A DNA stretch of 64,000 nt from Sarocladium kiliense (taxonomy: Eukaryota; Ascomycota; Sordariomycetes; Hypocreales; Sarocladiaceae): the NCBI GenBank assembly GCA_030734395.1, contig JAUZTG010000029.1:992001-1056000 (forward strand), written 5' to 3'. Made by a program: the position numbers and the translations under genes. The notes under the pieces are model-generated. The model was not told the DNA's origin, did not search any database, and saw only the letters and a program-made list of their open reading frames with translations. Each line of letters begins with the position of its first letter. The stretch's first letter is position 1. Below are positions 45,218 to 56,948 of this stretch, in pieces.

Positions 45218-46460
45218 TTACCTGGGCCCAGGTCCTCGCTGCCTCTCCTGCCTTGCGATCTCATCCCTGAACGCATTTGCACCAACAGTTCCATCCTCCC
45301 TGAATCGATCCTCCACCGGCGTACCGGCCAAGCTTCCCAGTCCCTCATCACTCTCCCGTCTAGCCCTGTACGGATCATCATCGCGGTACTCGCCTCCGCC
45401 GATTGGGCGGACGTCGAGATTGATATCGGGGTTCTTGTTCCTGCTGCGGAACATGCGACGGGTGCTGCGGCCGGTGTAGCCTCTGTTCCGGCCCATGACG
45501 TTTCCGAGTTGGATGCGGCGGGTCTTGCGGTTCCAGAGGCAGCCGCCTACAACGAGGAGGATGATGGAGCCAAATACGGCGGGGAGGGCGATATAGAGCG
45601 TTTGCCCCTTAGGGACGGAACCGGGCCTGTCCTCCGGGGGGAGGTGCTTCTGCAGAACGACGGGCAAGGCGACCTCAGTCTCGTTCTTTGCCTTAGAGCC
45701 GCGAACAGAGGTCACGAGAGTGATGGTCAGGTTGGTGATGCCTATTTGCCACTCCTTATTGTACTTGCTGGAGGCCTTGAAAGGGAAGTAGCCCCAGATC
45801 GCTGGGGCGCGGTCGTCAGGGTCGTCAATGTCATCGAGCTTGCTCCATTCCTCAGTAGTGGAGTTGTACCAGTCGAGGCGGAGGGAGACCTCGAGGGTCC
45901 GGTTGTCGTTCTTGGGCTCGAAAAAGGAGGATGTGTTGTAGAAGTCGGGGTCCCACGTCACTTTTCCGGTTGGTTAGCGGAACTCCTGGATGAAGGACAC
46001 CAGTGGAAGAAAGCTCACCAAAGTAGGTCTGATCAGTGTAAAGAACACTGTTCTCGGTTGGGTTGCAGAACGGAGCATTCTTGCCCTCGAGATTGAAACA
46101 TCTTGAGAATGCACCTGCGTGACTGCTCTTCTTGCCCGTTGGCTGGGGATTCGGCGCGTCGCCCGTGCGGCTGCTGATCTCGCCATACCACGTCTCAGTG
46201 TAGACCGAGGCAGTAAGGTCGTGAGGAGCAGCGTCCACAACGGAAGTTGTACCATCGACCTCAGTGACTGATGGGGTGTAAGTCGTTTGGGGCTGGCCGT
46301 CATCGTCGACCTGGACCCAGGGTGCTGTAGCGGCAGCAGGGGGGTTGCGCTTGGCGATGAGCTCGGAGGTGTCTGGGCCTGAACTTGATGGCTCGGCAGC
46401 GGGGATGGCTGCGGCGACGCCGAGGAAGGAGGCGGCGGAGAAGAGTGTTGAGGAACGCAT
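45218..46460 (-). CDS. Psg1-like type I membrane glycoprotein
   Basis: Predicted 394 aa from exons 46460-46019 and 45960-45218. A signal peptide (MRSSTLFSAASFLGVAAAIP) is followed by a luminal domain. Its conserved blocks are APWVQVDDDGQPQTTYTP, NAPFCNPTENSVLYTDQTYF and VTWDPDFYN, the last joined across the 58-nt intron. One transmembrane helix lies near residue 280 (LYIALPAVFGSIILLVVGG), followed by a basic cytosolic tail. This matches the fungal family of yeast Psg1 (YKL077W), a Golgi/ER protein that stabilises the plasma-membrane proton pump Pma1. Family membership is from pattern memory of the CNP..LY...TYFVTWDP core. The role in this organism is inferred. Confidence 0.75.
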
Positions 46461-49228
46461 CGTGAGAGGTGTCCGTTGATGAAGAATTGACGCGGTTGAG
46501 GACTGTCTTCAAGAGCTGGAGATTAGAAGCTTCGGGTGACTTCAATCCAGGGAGAGAGTGATTGGCAAGTGCCGCGATAACGACTGGTACGCGAGCCGTG
46601 TGGAACGAGAGACAGACACGACGTTCGCCAATCAAACACACAGCGACACAAAGAGGAGGAAGAAGGTGAAGGGAAGCGAGATGGAGGAGAGAGAAGAAAA
46701 AGCTCAGGAGTGGCGAGGCGAGGCCTTTTCTGGGAGGTGGTAAGGTTAAGGTAAGGATGGTATGAAAGCCAGGGAAAAAAACACGAGCAACCTTACCTTG
46801 CCTTAGCCCAAGCGCGAAGCCAGTTGCTGCTGCAGCCCAGATCGGAATGGAAGGAAATGGGGGACCCAGTAGCACCGGAGCCTCTGTCACGGGACGCGGG
46901 AATACCGTCCAGTGAGACTGAGCGAGATTGTGCCCCTGGACTGTAGAACTCTGGACCTTGCATTAGTGGCTTGTGGGGGGGGCTGCAGCAGAACTTAGCG
47001 GCCGTGTGTGCCGAGGAGCCACTGAGAAAGCCCTGTTGGAGTAGGGTGGGGGTGCCAGCACCCGTCTTGTCCCGCCGTGGCGCTCACTTACACAGGTAGA
47101 GACGAGGAGGAGGATAGCGACGGGGGCAGGTCGTATGGTGAGGAGTGTGATGTTGATGGGCCCCTTGAGAATCAAGATCTGTGTCTCATTATGTCTTTCA
47201 CATTGGCTGAGTGAAGTTCTGCAATCCCACCGGGGCTGCTCTCTGTGATTCCATACCCGACCTTCCGCGTCCCGAAATGCCTGACTTACCCTGGAAGACA
47301 TGCCCTTGCCAATGCACTTCCTTTGCATTGTCGTACAGATCTTTCTCGTCTTCTAGATTGCTATATGAGGAGACGAGCCTTTAACACTTCGGGATGTTGA
47401 GATGACGATCCTCTCCTATGATATCTGCATGCGTTGGTGAGCGCCTACGTCCTGTTCGAGGGTGACGCTCGAACTTTTTTTGGGTTGCTGGCGGAGCCTC
47501 GGATGATGGATGTGACTGCTCCACCTCATCGAGCAGGTCTCAAAGTAGAGAAAGACGCAGAAAAAATCCAATCAGCTTGCCTTTAGCCTGTTCGTTAGGC
47601 TTAAGTGCTGATGGCTGTTGACGTATGACACGGACAGCCTATCTTGAGCGCCTTGCCCACCGCAAGCTCGCGACCACTGTTGTCAGGAGTGCGGGTAGTT
47701 CCTTGCACAGACAACACTGGCGGCCGGTGACTCTGAAAGCTACTTTAAGGCATCAGGTAATGAAATAAAATTGATGATTTCGTCAAGATTACTGATTGTG
47801 CTGCTCTCAGGAACAAGAATCATGGACTTTAGAGGTCCTCCCTTGGTGCTGGGCTGTCTTCGTTGGCCACAACAACACAGATGGCGTTAGGAAAAGTGCA
47901 ACGAGTCATCACTCCTCAGGACTCTAGCGAGGTGCGAAGCTGCCTGTATTAATATGTTATCGAGCGACAACCAGGCGAAGTGCGATATGCCGAAATGTTC
48001 TTGGAGCTGGGAAGCATGTTGTGAACATTATTGACATTGACAAGCATGACTGACGTGAACGCTGCCCTACACTTGCGCGCCAGGACAGTAAACCAACCAG
48101 GCAGATTGAGCAGGGTCCCTCGGAAGTTGAGGCTTGAATCAAAGCAATGACGTTTCCAGGCTTTGGTCATCGCAAGTCTAGACCTTCTGTGCCCGCAAAT
48201 TGAGGTCCAATGGCTTAATGGTAAGCGATGCAGCGGGAAGTCTGGCAAATTATAGACTGAGGGACTCGCGACGCGGTGCTAAAAGCCTCATGGCTGTCAT
48301 AGGCGAGCAGACAGCGGAGCCGCATGGCCTCCAAAGTGGTGCCAAGAGAGGCTCACATTAACCCCGTGTCGCAGGTGAGACACCAAGTCGGATAATTCGG
48401 CAGGTCGCCTTTTTCTCCTGCTATACTAGGCTATCGAACAATTGACAGGGCATGAATGGTCCCCAAAATAAAACAGCGGCCAGGTTCGAAACGTCCTAGG
48501 AGTCGAGACGAGACGTCCCATCACTGTTTACAGCGAGCGACCCAAAGGCCCCCCCTTTTTTCAGACGAAAGAGAAAACTGGGGTCGCTGCGAACAAATAT
48601 AGTCGATCGCCTAGACTTGACTGGTGGGATTTTACCCCTTGATCGGTTCGAGAACCGAAAACGTGACCTCGCATTGCGACGAGGTTCTTTTTTGGTGATC
48701 ATGGTCGGGGCAGGCTAGGCAGTTCTGTGCCGCTGGTTCCTCCAGTGAAACGTCTTGTTACCTGACCCCTGTATCCTGTACGTCAACTCCTAGGCAGGAC
48801 ATTCGGTTAGCTGTGTATAGGCTCGTATTCACTTGCTCTGTCAACTGGGCCGCTTGCTTCAAACCCTGCTCTTGGCATGAAACGGATCTCACGATGGTCT
48901 CAAGGATTGTCTGTTGGCGCTGAGGAACGAGGAACTGGGGATCCTGGACGCTTTCTGTAACATCCAGTCTGGGCATTTGTGCCGTTAACCCGCGTGCACA
49001 TGGGATGACCTCTGGAGTTCGCATCGTGATAAATAGAAAGCGGTAGCTTCTCGGAGCCCTTTCACTTCCTCACCATCCTTCTCTTCACCTTGTTCCTATT
49101 CACTTTCTTCTGTCGTATATTCCGTTCTTTTCTGCCCCCTGGTGGTGGCCCTTTTACATAACCTTTTTCGTTCTTTCACTGTGAATACATCACCAACTCT
49201 CATTTTCTTGATTCAGGCTTCCTCAATC
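46461..49228. other. gene-poor interval
   Basis: About 2.8 kb between the divergent Psg1-like and Asn/Gly-repeat genes. Short minus-strand frames (47328-46963, 48248-47949, 48702-48496) lack domains. The 300 bases before 49229 are T/C-rich leader sequence with a TAAATA at about 49031. Confidence 0.4.
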
Positions 49229-50344
49229 ATGATGCATAAGTCGATCCACTTGTACGGCGCCATCTTGGCCCTCTGCGCTGCCCAAGTCTCTGGTCATGCT
49301 GCTATCAACCCTGCCTTGGGCGTTCAGGGCACCGCATCTCGGAACGATGTCCAGAGGCCCGGAGGCAACAACGCTTGCGGAAACGTCAACATTGGCAATG
49401 CGATTGACAACTCTACTCCTGTTACGGCCGATGCATCCGGAGCTTTCACTGTCGATGTTGAGAACTTCAACGGGTAAGTTGATTTGATGGTCGACTTGCA
49501 GAACCATACTGACGTTGCTGTACAGTGGCCGTGACGGCTCTCGTCAAGTCACCATGAGCGTCAACGCCGATGGAACTGGTGCCAACTTTGTCAACGGCGA
49601 GATCACCGCCAATGGTGAAGCTGTAAGTCTATGCATAACTTCTCTCCTTGATTCCATGGCTAATATGAGACAACTCTATAGGAACCGGCCGATACTGGCA
49701 GCGAGCAGATCTCCGCTTCCCTTCCTGCTGGCACCACCTGCACAGGAGGCGCCTCTGGTAACCTGTGTCTTGCTTCTTTCACTACTCTCGGTGGCTTCGG
49801 CAACTGTGTCGTTGTTCAGCAAGGTGCTGGAGGCGGCAATGGAGGCAATGCTGGCGGTAATGCTGGCGGCAATGGCAACAACAACGGTGGCAACAACAAC
49901 GGCAATGGCAATAATGGCAATGGAAACAACAATAACAACAACAACGGTGGCGGCAATAATGGCAACGGCAATGGCAATGGCAACAACAACAACGCTGGCG
50001 GCAATAACGGCAATACTAACAACGGCAACGGGGTCAACAACAACGACAATGGCGATGCCAACAACAACGCCGGCGGCAACGGAAACAATGGAAACAACAA
50101 CGGCGCCGGGAACGGAGCCAACAACGGCAACGCGAACGGTGATGCCAATGCCGGCGGAAATGCTAACAACAACAACAACGGCAATGGAAACGGAGGAGGC
50201 AACGACAATGCCAACGCCAACGCGGGCGACAACGCCAACAACGGCAATGCAAATGGCGGCGGTAACGGCGGTGGCAATGGCCGTGGTCGATTCCGTGGAA
50301 ATGGTCGTTTCCGTGGCTTCCTGGAGAGAAGGATGCATATGTAA
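49229..50344 (+). CDS. secreted Asn/Gly-repeat protein
   Basis: Predicted 334 aa from exons 49229-49473, 49526-49622 and 49682-50344. A signal peptide (MMHKSIHLYGAILALCAAQVSG) is followed by HAAINPALGVQGTASRNDVQ and a globular region of about 160 residues with several cysteines, in CGNVNIGNAID, CTGGASGNLC and FGNCVVV. This region resembles secreted fungal proteins of the appressorial/Gas1-like (MAS/Egh16-related) group, though that link is from memory and uncertain. From about residue 180 to 310 the protein is almost only Gly and Asn with Ala/Asp, then a basic end, RGRFRGNGRFRGF. No GPI signal is seen. It may be an extracellular matrix or surface protein. Confidence 0.8.
49829..50280 (+). repeat. 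Gly/Asn codon repeat tract
   Basis: About 450 bases of GGC/GGN and AAC/AAT codons inside the last exon of the secreted protein. It is imperfect at the DNA level, so the repeat is kept by amino-acid composition rather than by recent slippage. The antisense frames here are artefacts. Confidence 0.85.
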
Positions 50345-51116
50345 AAGGTGGTTAAGGGCAAGCTTAATGGTCACACTTAGCAATAGTCATACATCAAGAT
50401 GTTGCACACCAGTCGATGAACCCACGTAGACTCTGAAAGTGCATGTAAAGAATATTCCCTAAGACGACCAGAGGAAATATACTAACGTATGCTCGAACAT
50501 TGGACGCCCACTAGGCTGTCCATCGCTGGATGGCTGGAAAAAGCAATAGAGCGTGTTCTGAGAAGCGCAGTGCTCACAGCAGAGAGGGGGTTGCAACATT
50601 ATGCGGCTGAAAATCCCCATGTCTTCCACCATGCAGTTCCTACCAATCAGCACCATCTGCAGCACATCACACCGCCAACCATCAGGTTCTCCTGCACGAA
50701 CAACGAAGAGCCACTCTGAGGCGAATGGTGTTGGGTGTCTATGCATGACTGCGCCACCAGCCGACCTGCAACAGCCATGGGCCACGTTCTGGGATGTACG
50801 CTCCGACTCTACTGGAGTGCTTTGCAGAGGCAAGGCTGGCGCAGCCCATACATTTCTGTGCGTTTCCCCTCCTCTGAATGTTCTCCCCACTCGACATGAT
50901 TCTCACTCAGATTCAACCGATCTCGAGATATCATTGAACGGTGTCTGAGGCTCCTATGCCGCGTCAAATCGCTGCGTTAGCCGCGGCCTCATGAAATGAC
51001 GTGCTACCCCGTGTTCGAGGCGCGCGCGAAGACGTCGCGAGACAGACACAAATCCACATGGGATTTCCTTGAGCCCGATATCGTAAACGGACCGGCAGAC
51101 GTCGTTCGCAGGCAAG
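50345..51116. other. intergenic, upstream of NLR gene
   Basis: About 770 bases. Frames on both strands (143 codons minus, 115 codons plus) have no domain. An upstream exon of the NLR could be hidden here, but I could not join one in phase. Confidence 0.35.
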
Positions 51117-54100
51117 ATGGCTTCGCGCAAACCATCACATAGCCCATCGCGAGTCGAGCAAGGCGCACTGGCGGCTAATGGCGGAGTCATTCACATCGGA
51201 TCACAGAACTTCTGTATGTATAGCCGACTCTGGCTACGTCGTCCTTCAGCCTTTGGCTGCTAACGTGCCTTGCGCCGGTAACAAGACAACCAACGGGAAG
51301 CAGGCCAACGACCTACGAGTTTCCTGGATCGCATGACAAGCCTTATCGCCGCAATAGACTTTGACCAACGCGACCTTCGCCAACATTCCATTAGCAACAC
51401 CGAAGCGGAAAGTTGTCAATGGCTGACGCAGTGTGAAGAGTATCGCATTTGGGTCGACAGCTACGAAGCCAAAAAGAGGACTCATGCGCCCGACGGAGAT
51501 CAGGCTGAGAATGTCTGGAGCAGAAGCCCTCACGGCAAGGGCAACCAGCTTCTCTGGATCAAGGGCAAGCCGGGAGTGGGCAAATCTACCCTGATGAAAT
51601 TTGCGCTTGGGGAAGCCCGAAAGCGAGCACGGGAGTCTCATCACGGCGACAGCGTCTTCGCGCATTTCTTCCACGCCCGAGGCGTCGAGCTCGAACGATC
51701 GATCGAGGGACTGTATCGCACTTTGCTTGTCCAGCTGCTGGAAGTGGTCGAGCCAGACTTAATCAAGGACCTACCACCGAGTCTCGTGTCCATCGTCCTT
51801 CGAAAGAAGTGGAACATTGATACTCTCAAAGCGCTTCTGGAAGCGGTACTCAGTCAGCGCCCTCCCAACCCCATAATATGGTTCGTCGACGCTCTAGACG
51901 AGTGCGATGTGGAGCATATACGGGACATGACGAAGTATTTTGCGTTGGTCCTGCGAAAGGCCGAGTCTCAGGGCCAGGTGATGCATCTGTGTATGGCCAG
52001 TCGACACTATCCGGAGTTCTCCATCAGCAGTCCGCACCTGAACATTGTAGTAGAGAACCAGCCTGGACATCTGAACAATATTTCTGACTATATTGACCTA
52101 CACTTGAGCATTGGTTCTAGTCCTCTATCAAGAGAGATCCGCGAAAAGATACAACTAAAAGCACAAGGGGTCTTTATCTGGACAGCCTTGGTGGTAGACG
52201 TTCTCTGCACCGAATACGACCGTTCTGGCACACTACAAGGTCTGGAAAGGGTACTTGACCGGACCCCTGCAGACTTGAGCAAGCTTTTCAATGACATTCT
52301 TATCAAGGGTTTGCTGGCCAAAGAGAGTTGTGGGAACTTGTCGTTGTCTTGGAGGCAGACGATACTGTGTCTGCAGCTTGTCTTCTACAAATTGAGCCCC
52401 ATAAGCCCGGACGCGCTTTGCTGGGCCCTCATCTCTATCAGAGAAGAGAACATCACGACAATTGAAAGAGAATACGCACAGGTCAAAGAGGACGGCATTG
52501 AGCGCTACATTCGCATTATCTCCCGTGGCCTTGTTGAGTGCGTTGCCGGGGCCACCATGTCTACCGTTCAGTTCATCCACCAGTCTGTCCAGGATTTCTT
52601 GGGCGGCGAAGAGGGATTTCGGGCCTTAGCCTTATTGGAAGGCTCCAGCTTCAAAGACTTGGCGTCGTACGAGCGTTATTGGCATGGACAGCTGAAGTGC
52701 CTCTGCGCAAACGAGCTCTTCGTCATCTTCGGAGACACCAATCTCGAGGAGTTCGCGGGGAATTTCCCAGAGGGGGGCTGTGGTCCGACTCTGTTAAGGC
52801 GTTACCCTTTCCTACAGTACGCCGCAGCTCACGTCCTACAACATGCTAACGAGCAGCAAAGACTCGGAAGTGATCAGCAGGAATTCCTCCAGAGCTTTGA
52901 CAGAGAGCGATGGTTCGAAATCTTCTCTTCTGTGGTTGAAGACGTTACAGTTGTGCGCAAAGAGGAGCTCCATAGGCTTGGTTGGGTGTACCTCCTGATT
53001 CAACAAGGTTACTTAACAAGTCTACTGGTCGATTGCCAGCTCCCTGAGCTTGTGATGGGCCGACAGTCTGCCTTATTTGGCTTTGAACCAACAAACTCGA
53101 TATGTTATTCGCCCATAACTGCTCACATTCTAACCCACAAGACAGTGATGAAGGGGTTCGGGAACGACACACTCGGTGCGGTGGTACGAACTCACTTGCG
53201 AAGACAACGGCATCGTCGCCCACAGTGGTATCCGATGCTCAAGCGACTCGCAGGCTATTTGGACTGGGCACCTATGGCAACCCCAACGTGGTACGGGAAC
53301 CACATTCTGGATATCGGGCGGAAAGACTTCCCATCTGGTGTAGATCCAACAGTTTTCTTCCTCCTTGCATTTCTACCACTTGACGTTGTTGATGCCGTGG
53401 ACCTATCCAAGTTGGAGACTGCAGCTCACGAAACCTTGTTCGACACGGTCAAACATTTGGTTACCATGGGCGTGCTGCTGAGTAACTTGCCATTCACAAG
53501 CTCAGAATTGCTGCTCCGTTGGTGCTCAGAACGGGATGTCATGGGGATTACGTGGCTTATTGAGATGGGCGCATCGGTCAACACACGATCCCCAGATTGG
53601 CAAACACCACTACACATGGTCTTCCACCCTAAGTCTCCGGAAGTACATAGGTTTCAGGACCCTGGGATAGCTGAGAAACTTGTGCGGCTTCTTCTTGATG
53701 CTGGTGCCGATATGAACGCCGCTGATGCCACAGGTTACACAATTGTGCACCTTGCGGCATCGTACAGCCTTCTGGACATTCTCGCAACGTTGCGGACTCG
53801 CAAGGCTGATTTCAAGGCTGTCACAACCCTTGGCCACACGGTTCTGCACGTCGCTGTGATCCGGAATTGCCATGAAGCAGTCTGGATTCTTCTAGACATG
53901 GATGAAGTCGACGTCAATGCCCGTGATAAGGAGGGTATGACAGCCTTGCATCACGTCTGTCTACCACCATTTGAATCACCACCAATTGCTTTACGGCTGA
54001 TCAGATCCCCAAGAGTCGACAAATGTGCTCTAGATCATGAGGGAAACTCTGCGCTCGACTATTTCCGGAAGAGTGCCGCAGATGAGTACCTCCTTCGCGA

Positions 54101-54128
54101 GCTGGAGAATTCGATGTTTGGAGTGTAA
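51117..54128 (+). CDS. NACHT-ankyrin NLR-like protein
   Basis: Predicted 979 aa from exons 51117-51213 and 51286-54128. The 72-nt intron has a GTATGT donor, a CTAAC branch and an AAG acceptor, and is in phase. Starting at ATG 51333 instead gives 931 aa. The NACHT P-loop GKPGVGKST is at about residues 126-134, and the Walker B-type WFVDALDECD is near 231. Winged-helix-like fungal NLR blocks follow, including VQFIHQSVQDFL. Degenerate ankyrin repeats occupy about residues 780-960 (TPLHMVFH, AGADMNAADATGYTIVHLAA, GMTALHHVC). The segment before NACHT (SLIAAIDFDQRDLRQHSI...AESCQWL) is the usual linker of fungal NLRs. No N-terminal effector (HET, lipase, phosphorylase) is visible; the extra exon adds only about 48 residues. 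Likely role: nonself recognition or regulated cell death, by family. Confidence 0.88.
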
Positions 54129-56198
54129 TAGGATGTCATAACACCCAAAGAAGAGCTCGACCTCTCGAATGGCCCTCCACAGGAGCTTGGTGTGTCTGGA
54201 AGGCTAGAGATGGGCGATGTGCCTACTGTCGCAGGGACCGAGGGCGTGCACACCTAGTATGATGAGGAAGTATGATTAGCACTGAAGCGAGGGTTGAAGG
54301 TTGGGTATATACCAATTATATATGGCCTGGTGTCCAGTTATTTAAGATGAGTTGGTGAAGTTACATCGCTGTGAGTGCATGCATTGCCGTGGGTATAGAA
54401 TATGGACCCCGAGCAGTAATACAGTAACCAACATTCACAGCTGTCATTTGCTGCAGAACCTCGTGGGCTGGCATGCAGCTGGATGTGCCGCGGAGCAGTT
54501 CCCGGGACATTCTTTTTCGATTCCCTCGGCTTCAATTCCGCGCCTAGTCACATCGATGCGTTGGTTGAACAACTTGCAGCTAGCTCAGCAGGTACTCTCG
54601 GAGTGAATTTCATGCCCAAGGAATCAGGCCGGTTGACATCAACGTAGACCGTTTTTCTCTCGCAAGGCTTTGATGATCGTGACGGTGCGTCATCGGGAGA
54701 CTAGATCCAATCGAAGACCGCCCAGCTAGTGTATGGATGGACGGGCTCCGGGGCTAGTTTCCCTAGCTTCAGAACGTGCTGTCGACTTCGATATTATGCC
54801 CCCCTTCAAGATGATTGTGTTCTTACGGTCCTACTAACCCGCCTATGAGTTTTCAGCTTCAAGCTAGCAAAGCTGAGAACAGGGATATGTAGAAATACTT
54901 GTCTGAAAGTGACGAGTCCCCCGCGCCAGATAACAGAGCAGGCAATCAACGAGATTGGCAATCAGGACGCCAATCTCTTGCTGTATGCAGACTGAGCGGT
55001 CTTGGGACCGGATGTTTACAAGGGGCCTTGATTCGCCCGGACCGAGTCCGACAGCAAGCTTCCAGGCTATATCCGTTCACTCGTGCAGTGCGAGGGCGGG
55101 AGGCGCATCGTGGCTCATGTCAGCAAGCCCAACTTAGTTGTATGAAAAGCGGACATGAGCTCAAGTCAATTGACCAATGAAAACACAAAGGCTAGGCATG
55201 TTACTTGACTCACCTTTTCCACGAGGAAACGCTACCACCGATTTGCATCGATCAGGCAGCCTGTGTGGATTCCCGAGAAATTGTGGACGTGATCGACAGG
55301 CCCGGCATATCGTTGTGGAGGAGACAGTCGGGGGCCGACCAAGCATTGGCGTTTCTGCCTGGCTTGGGGAGTGATTTCATCTAACTAGTTTGGCTCTCAC
55401 GTGTGCCCTGATGGGGTAATGATGTGTGTAGCTTATGACGATCGCAACGCCAACTGGAGGTCTATACTCCACAATACTTATAGTTCAGGAGCTGACAATC
55501 AAGAAAAGGAGTATTTGCCGGTTGTCGCTTTTTGCTTTTCTTGTGAGCTTTATTAGATACTGATCCGAGCTTCAGGACTTCAGTCACAGCTGTTTGTACA
55601 TGCCAGGGCATCTGGAGCCATGATCTTGAACCTGCATTCCTAATTGATGGAACAGTGGTCTACAGGTGCGCGCTCACACCTTGTGCTGTGTACCGTTATA
55701 GGACCCCGATGGCTACTTCGCAACCCCGGCAATATTTCAACGGCAATACGCCACCAACACACCAGCTGACGGGGCCCTGCACTATGTGGATAGAGCTCAT
55801 CTATCCAAGCTTTTGATCAGCACGGTAATCAATCCCATAGTAGCTGGTCCGGCAGTCCGGCCAGCCTAGCTCTGCTGATCTTCGCCGTTCATTAGCGGCC
55901 AACCTGGTCATGAACCTTCTTTCGATATCTTTCCTGCAGAATCGACGTCGCCGATGGAGTCAATGCCGGATGAGCTCATGTTACATCCCTTGCTAGGCTC
56001 ATGGGAAGAATGTGATGACCGCTGATCGCCATGCAGTGACTGAGGGAGATCGAAGAGGATCTGCAAGTATAAGTATTCCCCTTCCTTCCATCGACAGCTC
56101 TCCTCTGCTCTACATCCTCACATCCAAACTTCATACACTCTTTTGAATATTTCTATTCCTTCTAGTCACTCCTTTAACAGTATTCTACCACTACCAAA
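54129..56198. other. intergenic region
   Basis: About 2.1 kb. Contains a stop-interrupted, protein-like stretch at 54870-55145 (see findings) and, at its end, the TATA element and C/T/A-rich leader of the small secreted protein gene. Confidence 0.4.
56068..56075 (+). promoter_or_regulatory. TATA box of small secreted protein gene
   Basis: TATAAGTA 131 bp before ATG 56199, followed by a long pyrimidine-rich leader. With the strong CCAAAATG start context, this suggests a highly expressed gene. Confidence 0.5.
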
Positions 56199-56948
56199 AT
56201 GAAGGCCGTCAGCTTCCTCTCCATCGCCTTTATGGCAGCTTCCGCCGTCGCGGCTCCTTTCAAGGCCGAGACTCGCGCTGTCGACTCTGTCGTCAAGGAT
56301 GTCGCCGGTGGCGTTGTTGGCAACACCGTCAACACCGTCACTGAGGTCGTCAAGGAGAAGCGCGATATCACCGATGCCGCGAGCCTCATCTCCACCCTTA
56401 AGGGTGTTCAGTCTTCTCTCAGCGATCCTCTTTCGGCTCTCCGTACGTACTCAATATGATTGACAGTTGAGTATTGAGAGACTAACATCGTTATAGAGAA
56501 GCTCACTCAGGGCGCCCAGTCCGGTGATATCCCCGCCGATGATGCCACCACCAAGGCGACCCCTCAGCTCCAGGAGATCGAGGAGGTCCTGAAGAACCTC
56601 GTCAAGGAGCTCACCGACTCTGCCGGCCTCAACGTCCGCCAGACTGACCTCGACACCGTCGTCTCCCTCGTCAACGTTCTCGTCGGCCAGGTCCTCACCA
56701 CCGTCAGCACCCTCGTTGCTGTCCTTGGCCTTCGCCCTCAGCTGAACTCTCTGCTTGCCTCTGTTCTCGGCCTTGTCGCTCAGGTTCTGACCCTCCTCAT
56801 TGGCCTCCTTGCTGGCCTTCTCCCCGGTCTGATTGCTGGCCTCAGCCCTCTGCTCGCTGGCCTCGGCAACGGCCTCCTCGCTCCCCTGCTTACACCCATC
56901 GTCGCTGCTCTTGCTGGTCTCCAGCTTCCCGGCGTTCCCCCGGTCTAA
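56199..56948 (+). CDS. small secreted Leu/Gly-rich protein, possible HsbA-like
   Basis: Predicted 231 aa from exons 56199-56442 and 56497-56948. The signal peptide (MKAVSFLSIAFMAASAVAAP) leads into a possible Lys-Arg processing site (VKEKRD) near residue 50. A helical middle region, ITDAASLISTLKGVQSSLSD, is faintly like hydrophobic-surface-binding protein A. The last 90 residues are very hydrophobic and repetitive, with units such as LLIGLLAGLLPGLIAGL and a GVPPV end. There are no cysteines, so it is not a hydrophobin. Codon use is strongly C-ending, unlike most of its neighbours, consistent with high expression. Function unknown; a surface-active or wall-coating role is a guess. Confidence 0.85.

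Noticed and set aside
45101..46096. 331-codon plus-strand frame
   Set aside because: It is antisense to the Psg1-like gene, which has a signal peptide, transmembrane helix and intron; the plus frame has no domain.
48642..48660. GGTTCGAG resembling a tRNA B box
   Set aside because: No A box, anticodon stem or acceptor pairing can be found around it.
49676..50383. Minus-strand frames of 181-235 codons opposite the Asn/Gly repeat
   Set aside because: They are antisense by-products of GGN/AAN codons, giving only Val/Ile/Ala or Pro/Leu strings.
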